A stretch of 64,000 nt of DNA from JBBQVS01 sp964657325. GTDB lineage: Bacteria; Chloroflexota; Ktedonobacteria; Ktedonobacterales; Ktedonobacteraceae. Below, one piece after another: positions 43,741 to 52,964 of the stretch (positions are counted from its first letter, which is position 1; each line of letters begins with the position of its first letter). The position numbers were made by a program, and so were the translations under genes. Under the pieces are notes generated by a model, which ran no database searches, was not told the origin of the DNA, and saw only the letters and a program-made list of their open reading frames with translations. Location of the stretch: contig CAZZVE010000009.1 of assembly GCA_964657325.1 (NCBI GenBank), positions 1-64,000 on the forward strand, in the 5' to 3' direction.

Positions 43741-44505
43741 ATGCAGAGAACACAGGGAAAAACACAAGAAGATACAGAGCGTGAGCTTTTACGTATCAAA
43801 CAGGAATATGAATGTAGGGCAAGTAATCTTGCCTTTGCTGAACGGTATAGCCTTTTTAATGAAGCTACACTTCTACAAACTCATGGTGTTGAGCGAACTA
43901 TGTTGGCATTGCTCAAGGAACAGCAGTTCACTCAATTTGCGGAGAAAACGATTTTAGACGTTGGCTGTGGTAGTGGTATGCACCTACAACGCTTTCTCGC
44001 GTATGGGGCACAGCCGGGCAATCTAGCGGGCATCGATCTGCTTGCAGAACGCATCGAACGAGCGAAGCAAAACAATCCTGCGATCAATTGGCAAGCAGGC
44101 AGTGCTCATCAATTACCCTATCCAGACGCAAGTTTCGACTTAGTGACGCTATCCGTCGTATTCAGTTCTATTTTGGACAAGTCCTTACGTAAGAGCATCG
44201 CCGACGAAATATGGCGTGTGCGCAAACCAGGTGGTCTCATACTCTGCTACGATTTCGCCTATTCCAATCCGCGTAATTCTGCTGTAGTGGGCATTCCGCG
44301 ACGACAGGTGCAGCAGTTATTCAAAAGACAGGGGGTACAGTTCACATTCAAGCGCACAACACTCGCGCCTCCACTTGCGCGTTGGCTTGCTCCACGTTCG
44401 CCATGGTTAGCGGACACGCTAGAGCGTTTGAAACTACTTGACACTCACCTTATCAGTCTGATTTACCTAAACTACCCTGCTGATCCCATAAGCACACAAT
44501 GCTAA
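43741..44505 (+). CDS. Class I SAM-dependent methyltransferase
   Basis: A 254-residue methyltransferase (Methyltransf_11/25 type). Motif I is ILDVGCGSGMHLQRFLA near residue 80, LAGIDLLAERIERAK follows, then AGSAHQLPYPDASFDLVTLS and PGGLILCYDFAY. The N-terminal 70 residues are helical with the YSLFNEATLLQTHGVERTML pattern seen in methyltransferases of polysaccharide and secondary-metabolite loci. The start ATG at 43741 has AGGAAAA upstream. It lies 52 nt after asnB, same strand, so the two are likely co-transcribed. The substrate, possibly a glycan, is not shown. Confidence 0.87.
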   Translation: MQRTQGKTQEDTERELLRIKQEYECRASNLAFAERYSLFNEATLLQTHGVERTMLALLKEQQFTQFAEKTILDVGCGSGMHLQRFLAYGAQPGNLAGIDLLAERIERAKQNNPAINWQAGSAHQLPYPDASFDLVTLSVVFSSILDKSLRKSIADEIWRVRKPGGLILCYDFAYSNPRNSAVVGIPRRQVQQLFKRQGVQFTFKRTTLAPPLARWLAPRSPWLADTLERLKLLDTHLISLIYLNYPADPISTQC

Positions 44506-44557
44506 CGTTGGTTAGTTAAGCTACGTCTTATATAATGCACATTAATAAAATAGACCC

Positions 44558-44648
44558 ACGGACGCCCACAAGAGGCTACCCTACTGTATTGTGTTCTTGC
44601 GTGCTCTACACGCGTTGTATAGTAGGGTAGCCTCTTGTGGGCGTCCGT
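44558..44648. repeat. Perfect 28-bp palindrome
   Basis: The arms at 44558-44585 and 44621-44648 (arm start ACGGACGCCCACAAGAGGCT) pair perfectly around a 35-nt loop. It lies between the convergent methyltransferase (plus) and beta-helix protein (minus) genes and could terminate both. It is similar in build, though not in sequence, to the other long palindromes of the window. Confidence 0.85.
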
Positions 44649-44668
44649 TGTATTCCCAAAGTAATTTA

Positions 44669-45850
44669 TCAAACAGCATTATATGGCCCAATATCTACTG
44701 CTTTAAGAGAGCGACTCATCCCATTTATATCGGTTGTTGGCGCACCTAACGCTGTACCCGTACCAATAGCAGGACTATAGCGGCTTAGATGGTAGTTGCC
44801 ACTTCCATCAGGCTGATAATTTACGAGTTGAGGATCAACAATACGTGTATCCTGTACCGATCCTGGTTTTAGAAGAAGATTTATTGGATTGGCAAATACT
44901 ATGTTTCGAAGATAGCGATTGTGACTTCCTACCTGACCAAATTCATAGATACCTAACTGGTGATTGTGAATTATGATATTGTTGGTCACAAGAAAGTTGT
45001 CCGCAAGAGTCATATCCGCAGCGATAATGATACCGCCTCGCCCACACTCAAAAACAAGATTATTTGCAATAGTCTCATTAGCAGATGCATGCCAGTTATG
45101 AATACCAAAGGAGGCGATCTGATAGACGATGTTATTTACGATAGAACCGCCAGGTGTAGAGTTATAAATGCCTTGATCCAGGTTGCAAGGAGTACGAATA
45201 GGCGGTCCTATTGAATCCACAACATTGCCAATAACATCATTACTATGATTGGTACCAAGTGTTGAATTATCAATACCTGCGGCTCCTACGCTGCTACAAG
45301 ATGCGGATGCGTAGTTATGAACATGATTTCCAATGATGTGGACAAAGGAACCATAATTATTAATTCCTATATCGCCACTTCCGGTGATATCAAAATCCCG
45401 AATATCAACGTAATCACCATAATTTGCCCAGGAAGACCTGGTACTTTGCGTCTCAATACGCGCTCCCCATTTCGTGTCAGAGACAAAAGTAATACGTGCT
45501 CTCGCCGCTCCCTTCACCTGACTCTGTATAGACTGCACATATATTCCTGGGAGAACATGAACTGTAGTTCCAGGTTGCACAATACTTGCCGCTCGCTGAA
45601 TTGTGGCAAATGGGTGCCTCTGAGAGCCATCATTTCTATCGTTGCCAGTGGGTGAGACGTAGTAGGCAGTTCCTGTAGAACTTGACGGCTTTACCAGCGG
45701 AATTTCTGGACTACCATAAGAAATGTATTTGATTTCACTCAAAAACATACTGTAGAGCAGAAGTGAGAGGAGCACGGCTATACCAGAAAGGACGAGAACA
45801 CGTTGTACTCTACTCGATGATCGCTTCTTCAAAAACTGTCTCCAACACAA
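44669..45850 (-). CDS. Exported right-handed beta-helix protein
   Basis: A 393-residue protein with a membrane anchor or signal at about residues 17-35 and a parallel beta-helix from about 60 to 350. The entry motif YYVSPTGNDRNDGSQRHPFA and TIQRAASIVQPGTTVHVLPG is typical of DUF1565/pectate-lyase-like proteins, followed by Asn-rich coils such as NNYGSFVHIIGNHVHN and VVDSIGPP. Such proteins act as polysaccharide lyases, epimerases or surface adhesins; the catalytic residues cannot be named. The start is TTG at 45850. It ends the exopolysaccharide gene row, so it may process or bind the polymer. Confidence 0.8.
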   Translation of the reverse strand: MCWRQFLKKRSSSRVQRVLVLSGIAVLLSLLLYSMFLSEIKYISYGSPEIPLVKPSSSTGTAYYVSPTGNDRNDGSQRHPFATIQRAASIVQPGTTVHVLPGIYVQSIQSQVKGAARARITFVSDTKWGARIETQSTRSSWANYGDYVDIRDFDITGSGDIGINNYGSFVHIIGNHVHNYASASCSSVGAAGIDNSTLGTNHSNDVIGNVVDSIGPPIRTPCNLDQGIYNSTPGGSIVNNIVYQIASFGIHNWHASANETIANNLVFECGRGGIIIAADMTLADNFLVTNNIIIHNHQLGIYEFGQVGSHNRYLRNIVFANPINLLLKPGSVQDTRIVDPQLVNYQPDGSGNYHLSRYSPAIGTGTALGAPTTDINGMSRSLKAVDIGPYNAV

Positions 45851-45894
45851 ACTACCCCTACAACGTACATCTGGACGCTAAATACACTTATAAG

Positions 45895-47220
45895 TTACTT
45901 ATCGGCATAAAGGGATGATGCTTGTAGCAGGCTACGCCGAAGTGCAACAGCCGAATGATGATACTCAACATATGTCCGTGCTGCCTGCCCCATACGAGGA
46001 ATAAGTTCTGAATTGTTACAAAGATGTGTAAGCGCACAAGCAATCTCTGAGGCACTATTGGGAGAGACTGCAATACCGCGTTCTTCCGCTAACAACAATG
46101 CATTTGATTGTGGAGAGGTTGTGGCAACTACGGCGCAACTAGCAGCCATTGCTTCCAGTACCGCCATTGAATAGTTTGTACCACGCGTTCCACTGTAAAG
46201 AAAAATATCGGTTATAGCTAGCAAATCTACCACCGTAGCAGGTGTGGCTTCACCATAGAGGCGACACGTAGCAGTCAAACCGCGCCGTTGTATATCGTCC
46301 AGAAGTGACAACCGTAATGGGCCATTACCGACTATCAAAACCTTTACACGTTGGCGTACCTCTGGTTTTAGTGTTCTCAGAGTTGTGTCGATACCTTCTA
46401 ATGCCTGAAATAGTCCTTTCTCTGGTGCTAGCCGATTGATAAGAGTAATAAGGATAGTTTCTTGCGAAAAACTATGGGCTGCACGAAGGACCACTTCAGC
46501 TTCCTTATCTAACAACGTAAAACGTGTAGTATCTACTGTGTAGGCGTAGCGCGTGATGCGTTCTGGATGCACACCTAAATGTTGGACGTAGACATCCGCT
46601 ACTTCATCGCCTGCAATGAGAAAATGGTCTGTATAACGGGTTGCTATCTGTGCAAGAAGGCGGAGTGATCGCCAATACCACGCGAACCGAAGCGAAGAAA
46701 AAAGACGATAAACCCATGAATACATCTTCAATTCATTATAGCGTTCTGTTCGATAGGCTACACTATTCAATAATGTCACACTACCGTGATCCATACACAC
46801 CACACGTCTACCAGCAATTTTTCCCGCGATTGCCGCGAATGCCCCTGTGAATACGCCATCTTGTGGGAGGATAAGTTGATAGGATGGGTTACGATAGAGT
46901 AACGTTATGAGTTTACAGAAGCCTGAAAAGCTGTAGAGCCACACACCTGGAAAATGCCAGGGATGTGCCCATCTACCACCAAATTGCTCTATTGTGAATG
47001 CGTCACTCTCTGTGCCCTTCGTGTGTGTGAGGTAATTGAGTGTCCATTGATCATGCATCACCTGGGCAACCCCAGCGAGAACGCCTCGCATACCACCGGG
47101 AATAGGGAAGCCAGTAATTGGAACGCAGACCTGTACTCGTGTAATTTGGCTTTGATCGTTGTCAGATTTAGTGTTCTTTATTTCAGTTGTAATGTTGGTA
47201 TGATGGACGGATGAGGTCAT
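45895..47220 (-). CDS. GT4-type glycosyltransferase
   Basis: A glycosyltransferase of the GT-B fold, family 4 (Glycos_transf_1 domain). The C-terminal half has INRLAPEKGLFQALEGID, VLIVGNGPLRLSLLDD, ATPATVVDLLAITDIFLYSG and the nucleotide-sugar motif SMAVLEAMAASCAVVATTS with the EX7E-type glutamate. The N-terminal half has CVPITGFPIPGGMRGVLAG, a Gly-rich acceptor-side loop. The ATG at 47220 is chosen since GGAG lies 7 nt upstream; a GTG at 47244 is the other option. The donor sugar is unknown. It lies in the polysaccharide operon, 46 nt after the previous glycosyltransferase gene. Confidence 0.86.
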   Translation of the reverse strand: MTSSVHHTNITTEIKNTKSDNDQSQITRVQVCVPITGFPIPGGMRGVLAGVAQVMHDQWTLNYLTHTKGTESDAFTIEQFGGRWAHPWHFPGVWLYSFSGFCKLITLLYRNPSYQLILPQDGVFTGAFAAIAGKIAGRRVVCMDHGSVTLLNSVAYRTERYNELKMYSWVYRLFSSLRFAWYWRSLRLLAQIATRYTDHFLIAGDEVADVYVQHLGVHPERITRYAYTVDTTRFTLLDKEAEVVLRAAHSFSQETILITLINRLAPEKGLFQALEGIDTTLRTLKPEVRQRVKVLIVGNGPLRLSLLDDIQRRGLTATCRLYGEATPATVVDLLAITDIFLYSGTRGTNYSMAVLEAMAASCAVVATTSPQSNALLLAEERGIAVSPNSASEIACALTHLCNNSELIPRMGQAARTYVEYHHSAVALRRSLLQASSLYADK

Positions 47221-47290
47221 ACACATGCTCCATTTCACATCCACGTATGCTGGCGTACCAGGACGTAGAGTTTATCACGAAATTGCTTAT

Positions 47291-48523
47291 TCATGAATGT
47301 TGCAAGATACTAGCATACAGTTCAATCAATTGCTGCTGTTCTGTCTCCCAACATAGATCACCTTGAGCAGCTTCTAATGCAGAGCGGCGCATTGCGGCTA
47401 AAGCCTCTGTATCTGCCAACATGGAATTAATAGTGGTGGCAATTGCGCTGGGCGTAAGTGAAGGAACAACACGTCCAACATGATACTGTTGAAGAATCTC
47501 TGAGACCGCATTCAGTTGAGTGGCAAGTATTGGCAGACCGGCCATGATATATTCAAAGAGCTTATTGGGAAGACACCAGCGAATATTTAACGACTCCTCA
47601 GGTGTATATAAGATTAAGCCAATATCTGCCGAAGCCGTCCAGTTAAGCAAGTCGGCATAGGATGCAGGTGGAATAATTTTTACATGATGCGCAACATGCT
47701 CCAGCTCAATAAGTGCTTCGAGTTGAGCAAGCGTATTACCATATACTTTGCCCATAAGCACAATTACGGTATTGGAATCGAGAAATGATGCTGCTCGCAC
47801 AAGTATATCTAATCCTCGAAGTGGTTGCAGATTTCCTTGATAGAGAGCGATACGTATCTCTGGCCCTAAATCAAGAGCCTCGCGCAGACGGTCACTAGGG
47901 GAAACAGGCACGTAACGATGGATATTGCGGACAAGCGTAACCTGAGAAGGTGCATAACAGCGATGTATCTCCTGAGCAATCGGAGGAGAGACAGTAATGA
48001 CTCCTGCACAACGCGGCACAATAACCGCTAATAGGCGGGTAAACAATTTTTGCCACCGCGACCAGTACGAACCATCGAGTTCGGAAAGCGGTAACTCGTG
48101 AGCATCGAAAATAAGTGGTTTATGGTGCCAGAGGGATGCGATGTAACAGTCTGGCAGTGCAGTCCAATCATGGGCATGATAGACATCAGCCTTCATGTGT
48201 ATCAATTGCATTGTGCAATTGATATGTGAATACACAACATTGACGATGCTCCACAACTTGAGCTTCGGCAAGAAAGGTACAGCAAGGGGAAATGTATGCC
48301 GTAACCAGATAGCAGTGACATTTTCCTCTACTGGTCTGGCACGCTCTTGCTCTATATCAACAATAGTAACAGCAAGGCCTTGCTGTACAAGAGCCTCTGC
48401 CTCACGCAATACACGACCATCTGTACGCGCCATGCCACGTACATGCATACACACCTTTAAAAACGACCATTTTTGTGACTGCGTTACAACATCTTTAGTA
48501 TCTACTAAAACATTCATAATCAC
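47291..48523 (-). CDS. GT4-type glycosyltransferase
   Basis: A 410-residue GT-B glycosyltransferase with an N-terminal Glyco_transf_4 type region (VHVRGMARTDGRVLREAEAL-like, HAHDWTALPDCYIASLWH) and a C-terminal donor domain (IALYQGNLQPLRGLDILVRA, YADLLNWTASADIGLILY, WCLPNKLFEYIMAGLPILAT). The last motif is typical of family 4 enzymes acting in exopolysaccharide assembly. The start GTG at 48523 has AGGAG upstream and overlaps the flippase stop by 4 nt, so translation is coupled. Donor and acceptor sugars cannot be read. Confidence 0.88.
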   Translation of the reverse strand: MIMNVLVDTKDVVTQSQKWSFLKVCMHVRGMARTDGRVLREAEALVQQGLAVTIVDIEQERARPVEENVTAIWLRHTFPLAVPFLPKLKLWSIVNVVYSHINCTMQLIHMKADVYHAHDWTALPDCYIASLWHHKPLIFDAHELPLSELDGSYWSRWQKLFTRLLAVIVPRCAGVITVSPPIAQEIHRCYAPSQVTLVRNIHRYVPVSPSDRLREALDLGPEIRIALYQGNLQPLRGLDILVRAASFLDSNTVIVLMGKVYGNTLAQLEALIELEHVAHHVKIIPPASYADLLNWTASADIGLILYTPEESLNIRWCLPNKLFEYIMAGLPILATQLNAVSEILQQYHVGRVVPSLTPSAIATTINSMLADTEALAAMRRSALEAAQGDLCWETEQQQLIELYASILQHS

Positions 48524-50406
48524 GAAGGTCTCCTATATATTTTAAATAGCTCTTTCTTGTGCCATAGTGGTAGCAATTCAGCCAATGTGAGGATTATGCC
48601 GTATAACAGGAATGCACACACAGAGATAGCTATGCCCACTCCAAGGGGATATGACTGCGAGAGCATATCGCTCCCCCAATAGAGAGCCACACCGAGCAGA
48701 AAAGCAAGAGCGAATTTGCCAACTTCAAATGGTAGAGGATAGATACGTTGATTCACAATATACGCGACGAGAGCTAATACAATATAGGCCAGGAGTGTTG
48801 CAACAGCTGCTCCCATCGCTCCATACGTTGGAATCAATACGAGATTAAGGGCAAGATTACTTACGGCAGCAACAGTAGAGAACGTGCTGATAATCACTGT
48901 TTTACGTTTAATATTTAAGCCCACAGTAACAATGTAATAGAGGCCATAAAACGCCAATGATACAGATACGATAGGAATAACAAATGCCGCTGCATGGTAG
49001 ACAGGTGGAAAGAGTAGGTATAACAATAGTTTTCCCATAAGTGAGAGACCGAAGGCCGCAAGCAATAAAAAGAAGCCAAATAAGCGAAATACACCTTGAA
49101 AGACACGGGCCGCATCCTTGCGTTTCGCTATCGTAAACATCGCCGTAGGCCAAGCTAATGTAAAAGGCGATATGACAACGATAGATATCGCAGAACCCAG
49201 TGAGTATGCAACAGAATATTCAGAGGTTTGAGCGAGAGACCCAAAGATATGTAGCAGATAGCGATCCAAAACTTGTAAGGCCCAGTAAGAGATAACATTG
49301 AGTACCAACGGCAGTCCAAATGAGAGGAGATTACGAGCGATATCAAGTCGTATCTTGACGCCTGCATGTTTGAGTACAATGGGTAACACGCAAAGAGTGA
49401 CAAAGGCATATCCACTTCCTAGTCCAAGCACAGCTCCGGTCAAACCGAAAGAGAATATTCCTACAAGGACAAGATTTGTTGCTAATGAAATAAGCAAATT
49501 ACTAATGGAAAGCAAAGAATACAATAATGGTTTATTTTCTGCGCGTAGCCAGGAAAAACCAGGAACCGTGAGGTTTTGTAAAAGAACAATCACGGCTCCC
49601 AAGTAGATAATAGTGCTAAAAGAGGACTGACCAAAGAGAAACGTTGCAAGCCATGAGGCACTAATACACATGATGATAACTGTAGCAATTGAAGTAATGC
49701 TAAGCAACGTGTTAACCGTCGCCAGCACGTCGCGTCTCTCTTCTTCACCTGAATAGTCATAACTATATGCACGGAAGAAAGCAGAACCTAACCCCAATTG
49801 TGTTATTCCTGCCATAAGGCTGACAAAAGTATTTATGATGGTAAAGGCACCATACTCAGACGGTGAAAGATGCCGCGCTAAAAATGGAGAAAGACCAAGC
49901 GTGATAAGTGGAGTAGCGACTGATGCCAGTGCATAGATGCCTGAACTTTTCAACAGCTTACGCAGTGTTTCTACGTTACTCCCTGGCTGTGAAGAGGAGT
50001 TATCAAGCTTATTATCCCGCGCAGGAACGGGAATTGGCATGATAAGTGTTGGAGTAAGCGCGATGTCCTCCATAACAACAGGAGTTGACATGATGAGTGT
50101 TGGTACAAGTGCAACAGACCAATCGTAATCGTGTTGGCTTTCTTGTCTCGACGAAGAGACTTTTTTTTCAATTCCTGGAAGAGATTTCAATGGTGTTCTT
50201 TGTTTATTCAATGCAGAGATGAATTGCTTCTTTGTCTTCTGCTCATCATGAACAATAGACAAAGAACTGGTTGGTTGTAGAGAAAGATCATTTGGTTCAA
50301 CTAAGGGCATAGAACAGGTTGGTTGTAGAGCGAGATCATCTGGTCCAAAGGGAGTAGCGTCACTCACAAGCTCTTTTTCATAATGACGAGGTTCTATTTT
50401 CTTCAT
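48520..50406 (-). CDS. Polysaccharide flippase (Wzx-type) with repeat-bearing N-terminus
   Basis: A 628-residue MOP-superfamily flippase that moves lipid-linked repeat units across the membrane. About 14 hydrophobic segments run from residue 155 to 620, including the start SSGIYALASVATPLITLGLS and the typical FLARHLSPSEYGAF motif. The first 150 residues are unusual: polar, disordered, and holding four imperfect repeats, at about 24-36 (DLALQPTCSMPLV), 40-52 (DLSLQPTSSLSIV), 97-110 (SVALVPTLIMSTPV) and 115-128 (DIALTPTLIMPIPV). The first two are also near-copies at DNA level. The tail may bind a partner or be a Thr-phosphorylation target; both are guesses. ATG at 50406. Confidence 0.88.
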   Translation of the reverse strand: MKKIEPRHYEKELVSDATPFGPDDLALQPTCSMPLVEPNDLSLQPTSSLSIVHDEQKTKKQFISALNKQRTPLKSLPGIEKKVSSSRQESQHDYDWSVALVPTLIMSTPVVMEDIALTPTLIMPIPVPARDNKLDNSSSQPGSNVETLRKLLKSSGIYALASVATPLITLGLSPFLARHLSPSEYGAFTIINTFVSLMAGITQLGLGSAFFRAYSYDYSGEEERRDVLATVNTLLSITSIATVIIMCISASWLATFLFGQSSFSTIIYLGAVIVLLQNLTVPGFSWLRAENKPLLYSLLSISNLLISLATNLVLVGIFSFGLTGAVLGLGSGYAFVTLCVLPIVLKHAGVKIRLDIARNLLSFGLPLVLNVISYWALQVLDRYLLHIFGSLAQTSEYSVAYSLGSAISIVVISPFTLAWPTAMFTIAKRKDAARVFQGVFRLFGFFLLLAAFGLSLMGKLLLYLLFPPVYHAAAFVIPIVSVSLAFYGLYYIVTVGLNIKRKTVIISTFSTVAAVSNLALNLVLIPTYGAMGAAVATLLAYIVLALVAYIVNQRIYPLPFEVGKFALAFLLGVALYWGSDMLSQSYPLGVGIAISVCAFLLYGIILTLAELLPLWHKKELFKIYRRPS

Positions 50407-50424
50407 CGTGCCATTTTATTCTTT

Positions 50425-51918
50425 TTACTTATGAACGAGTTCGACTACTGGAGAGATCGACTCGTTCTCCAGTATTACCTCTTGTACAGACTCTGATACG
50501 CCCTTAGCTGTCAGGCTTTTTTCCAGGAGTGGTGATGAAAGAATGCCAAGAATTAGCCATCCAAAGGCTGCCAGAGGAGGAAGTGTCCACTCGTTGATAC
50601 TAAAGCTGTTAACGCTTATTGTCACAATAGCGGCAATACCACCAGCGAATAAAGCGCGTGCGGGACGATCACAGAAGAAACGGATACGCCACGCCTGCCA
50701 TAGTGCAAATGAGAGTATCGCGACAAAAACCAGAAGTAGAGGAATGCCTCCCATCGCTCCGAGTTCGATATACGAGTTGTGGGGGTGAGCCAAACTGATA
50801 TATTGTGCAGGAACTCTATATGGCTCAGCACCTTGGAGATATCGCGTTAGCCCTAAACCAATACCGGACCAAGGAAAAGCTTGCATAACCTTTATTCCTG
50901 TCTCCCACGCTCCTAACCGTAGTGAAAGCTCTTGCTGTCCTGATGCATGTTGAATTTGCAGCAGTATTTGAGAAGAAAAGATAGTCAACGCAAGAACTAC
51001 AACAATACTTCCCACCGAGAGAATGAGGGCGCGATAATAATTTCTACCAACAAGTGCAGTAAATACTAAGAGTCCTACAAAGACACCAATCCAAGCACCA
51101 TTACTATAGGTAAAGAGCAGCGCGGGCAACAAAAGAATAGTCTGTATCAGATACAAAATTTTAAGCGGAATAGACGATGTATAGACAAAAAGCCCAAAAG
51201 GAATGAAAAGCATCAAAGCAAAAAATGCGCCACTCCAGTCGGGATTGACAAAGAACAAACCTATGCGAAAAATGGTGGACCCTTGCAGTAATACATAGTT
51301 ATCTGCCGCATTGATAGATGCATCAAAACGAGCTGACTTGAACAATAATATCCCCGTCTTGTATTGAATAATTCCAATGAGAGCAAGCACTGTTCCAACT
51401 GCGGCAATATACGTAAAAGCACGGGCAACACTTGCAATGTCTCGTGCAAGAAGTGTCCCAAGCCAGATCATGAGAAGACTACCTCCAAGAACATCGGGAA
51501 AATAGTAGAGAGCTTCATGAATACTGGTTGTGCCCCTTATTGTTGGAGAAATAGCGAGTAGTAATAACAGTATCCAGAGCCATAATACGCGCGGTTTCGC
51601 CCAGGGATAACGAGGAGAGCGGAGAACAAAAAAGATAACGAGGAGAGTAATTGTAATCGATTGCGCGACCACAGAAAAACCCAGGTACCAATCGACATAG
51701 AGATGCAGAAAGAGAATAAGAGCCGCGAGTAGCTCTTGTTGGCGTGCAAGTACGAGAAGGATGAACACAAGTAGCACAGGAAAGATCAAAGCAATGGCTG
51801 ATCCCAATCGGACTGATAGGAAACCAAAAACAGATATAACTGGAATAGCAGCCAGTACTAAAAAAGCTTGTCGTGATATGAAGGTAGAAAATACATTTTT
51901 TTTGATTATACTATTCAC
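50425..51918 (-). CDS. O-antigen ligase/polymerase (Wzy/WaaL-type)
   Basis: A 497-residue polytopic membrane protein of the Wzy_C (O-antigen ligase) family with about 12 hydrophobic segments. The conserved periplasmic loop region has SLRLGAWETGIKVMQAFPWSGIGLG and HPHNSYIELGAMGGIPLLL, where the His of HPHN is characteristic. In a Wzx/Wzy-type locus it would polymerise the repeat units, or ligate them to an acceptor. The start is GTG at 51918 with GGGAG upstream, and it overlaps the preceding glycosyltransferase stop by 8 nt. The polar C-terminal 35 residues are cytoplasmic. Confidence 0.87.
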   Translation of the reverse strand: MNSIIKKNVFSTFISRQAFLVLAAIPVISVFGFLSVRLGSAIALIFPVLLVFILLVLARQQELLAALILFLHLYVDWYLGFSVVAQSITITLLVIFFVLRSPRYPWAKPRVLWLWILLLLLAISPTIRGTTSIHEALYYFPDVLGGSLLMIWLGTLLARDIASVARAFTYIAAVGTVLALIGIIQYKTGILLFKSARFDASINAADNYVLLQGSTIFRIGLFFVNPDWSGAFFALMLFIPFGLFVYTSSIPLKILYLIQTILLLPALLFTYSNGAWIGVFVGLLVFTALVGRNYYRALILSVGSIVVVLALTIFSSQILLQIQHASGQQELSLRLGAWETGIKVMQAFPWSGIGLGLTRYLQGAEPYRVPAQYISLAHPHNSYIELGAMGGIPLLLVFVAILSFALWQAWRIRFFCDRPARALFAGGIAAIVTISVNSFSINEWTLPPLAAFGWLILGILSSPLLEKSLTAKGVSESVQEVILENESISPVVELVHK

Positions 51919-52942
51919 AAAGTCTCCCTTTACTACACTTTTGCCCCACTACCACAGAATAAAGCTTCTCAAGTTGGTCTGTGAGTACCTGAGTCCTATG
52001 ATTCTGAATAACCCATGCTCGTGCTCTTTGCCCAAGCTCAGCACCTCTTTCTGGGTGCAGATACAGATTTTCGAGTTGTTGCTCAACAGCTAAGGCGTTT
52101 GTTGCCTGACAACATGGAGGTGGTGTTGGATATGCATCCTTATACAGGAAGGAGGTAATAACTGGTTTAGCGCAACTCATAGCCTGTAACTCTGACAAAC
52201 CTAAAACACCCGAAACCACCTGCCCTACGACAATGTCTGCTGATTGTATCAGTTGATGAACTTGATCGGAGGCAACAAAAGGGATGAATTCAAATAGTTC
52301 TTGGTACCTTTGTTTATACACAGTACTGAGTGGTCCCCATTCTAACAATTTCACCCGAACATCAGGATGGCGTTTTGCGAATTGAACAATACCTTGTATA
52401 GCAATATCACATCCCTTAACAGGATCAAGACGTGTGAAAAGGAGAATCGTGCAAGGACGCGTGTCGTTTAACGGTTCATTCAATTCAGGCGCGAACACGT
52501 CTGTATCTATAGGACCGGGAAAGAATAGTGCTCTTGGAATTACCTCTTGTACAACAGGTAAAAGGTCTGGTGTGATACAGAGAACAGCCGAGGCTTTTCG
52601 TAAAAAAGCACGAAGTGGTACACGAAATAATGGATGTCGCAACCGAGAGCGTACATCATCACCGTGACACTCTATGATAAATGGAGTGTTACTCACCAGT
52701 CCAAGCAGACCATAGCTTGCCCAATGAATATGTACAATATCGAACTTGTTAGAACAAAGTTCTTTGACAACATCCCGTAAGCTAAATAGACGTTGAGGCA
52801 TCTTCGCTATTTTCATTGGCAAAGCCGCCCCACTTCCCTCAAGATTTGGCTGATAGAGTGAAGAGCAATGTCCGCGTTGAATAAGCTCTTTATTAAACGC
52901 CTCGGCTACTCTGTTAATATTATGTATATGCAGAATACGCAT
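51911..52942 (-). CDS. GT4-type glycosyltransferase
   Basis: A 343-residue GT-B glycosyltransferase. The N-terminal half carries MRILHIHNINRVAEAFNKEL and FDIVHIHWASYGLLGLVS; the donor half has ILLFTRLDPVKGCDIAIQGI, HQLIQSADIVVGQVVSG and LSELQAMSCAKPVITSF, the family 4 E-x7-E region. The best start is ATG at 52942 (MRILHIHN); a longer frame to 53026 overlaps the BY-kinase gene and its first part is not family-like. The donor sugar is unknown. It lies between the chain-length kinase and polymerase genes of the polysaccharide operon. Confidence 0.85.
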   Translation of the reverse strand: MRILHIHNINRVAEAFNKELIQRGHCSSLYQPNLEGSGAALPMKIAKMPQRLFSLRDVVKELCSNKFDIVHIHWASYGLLGLVSNTPFIIECHGDDVRSRLRHPLFRVPLRAFLRKASAVLCITPDLLPVVQEVIPRALFFPGPIDTDVFAPELNEPLNDTRPCTILLFTRLDPVKGCDIAIQGIVQFAKRHPDVRVKLLEWGPLSTVYKQRYQELFEFIPFVASDQVHQLIQSADIVVGQVVSGVLGLSELQAMSCAKPVITSFLYKDAYPTPPPCCQATNALAVEQQLENLYLHPERGAELGQRARAWVIQNHRTQVLTDQLEKLYSVVVGQKCSKGRLCE

Positions 52943-52964
52943 GTGCTCTTCATTCTCTACATTT

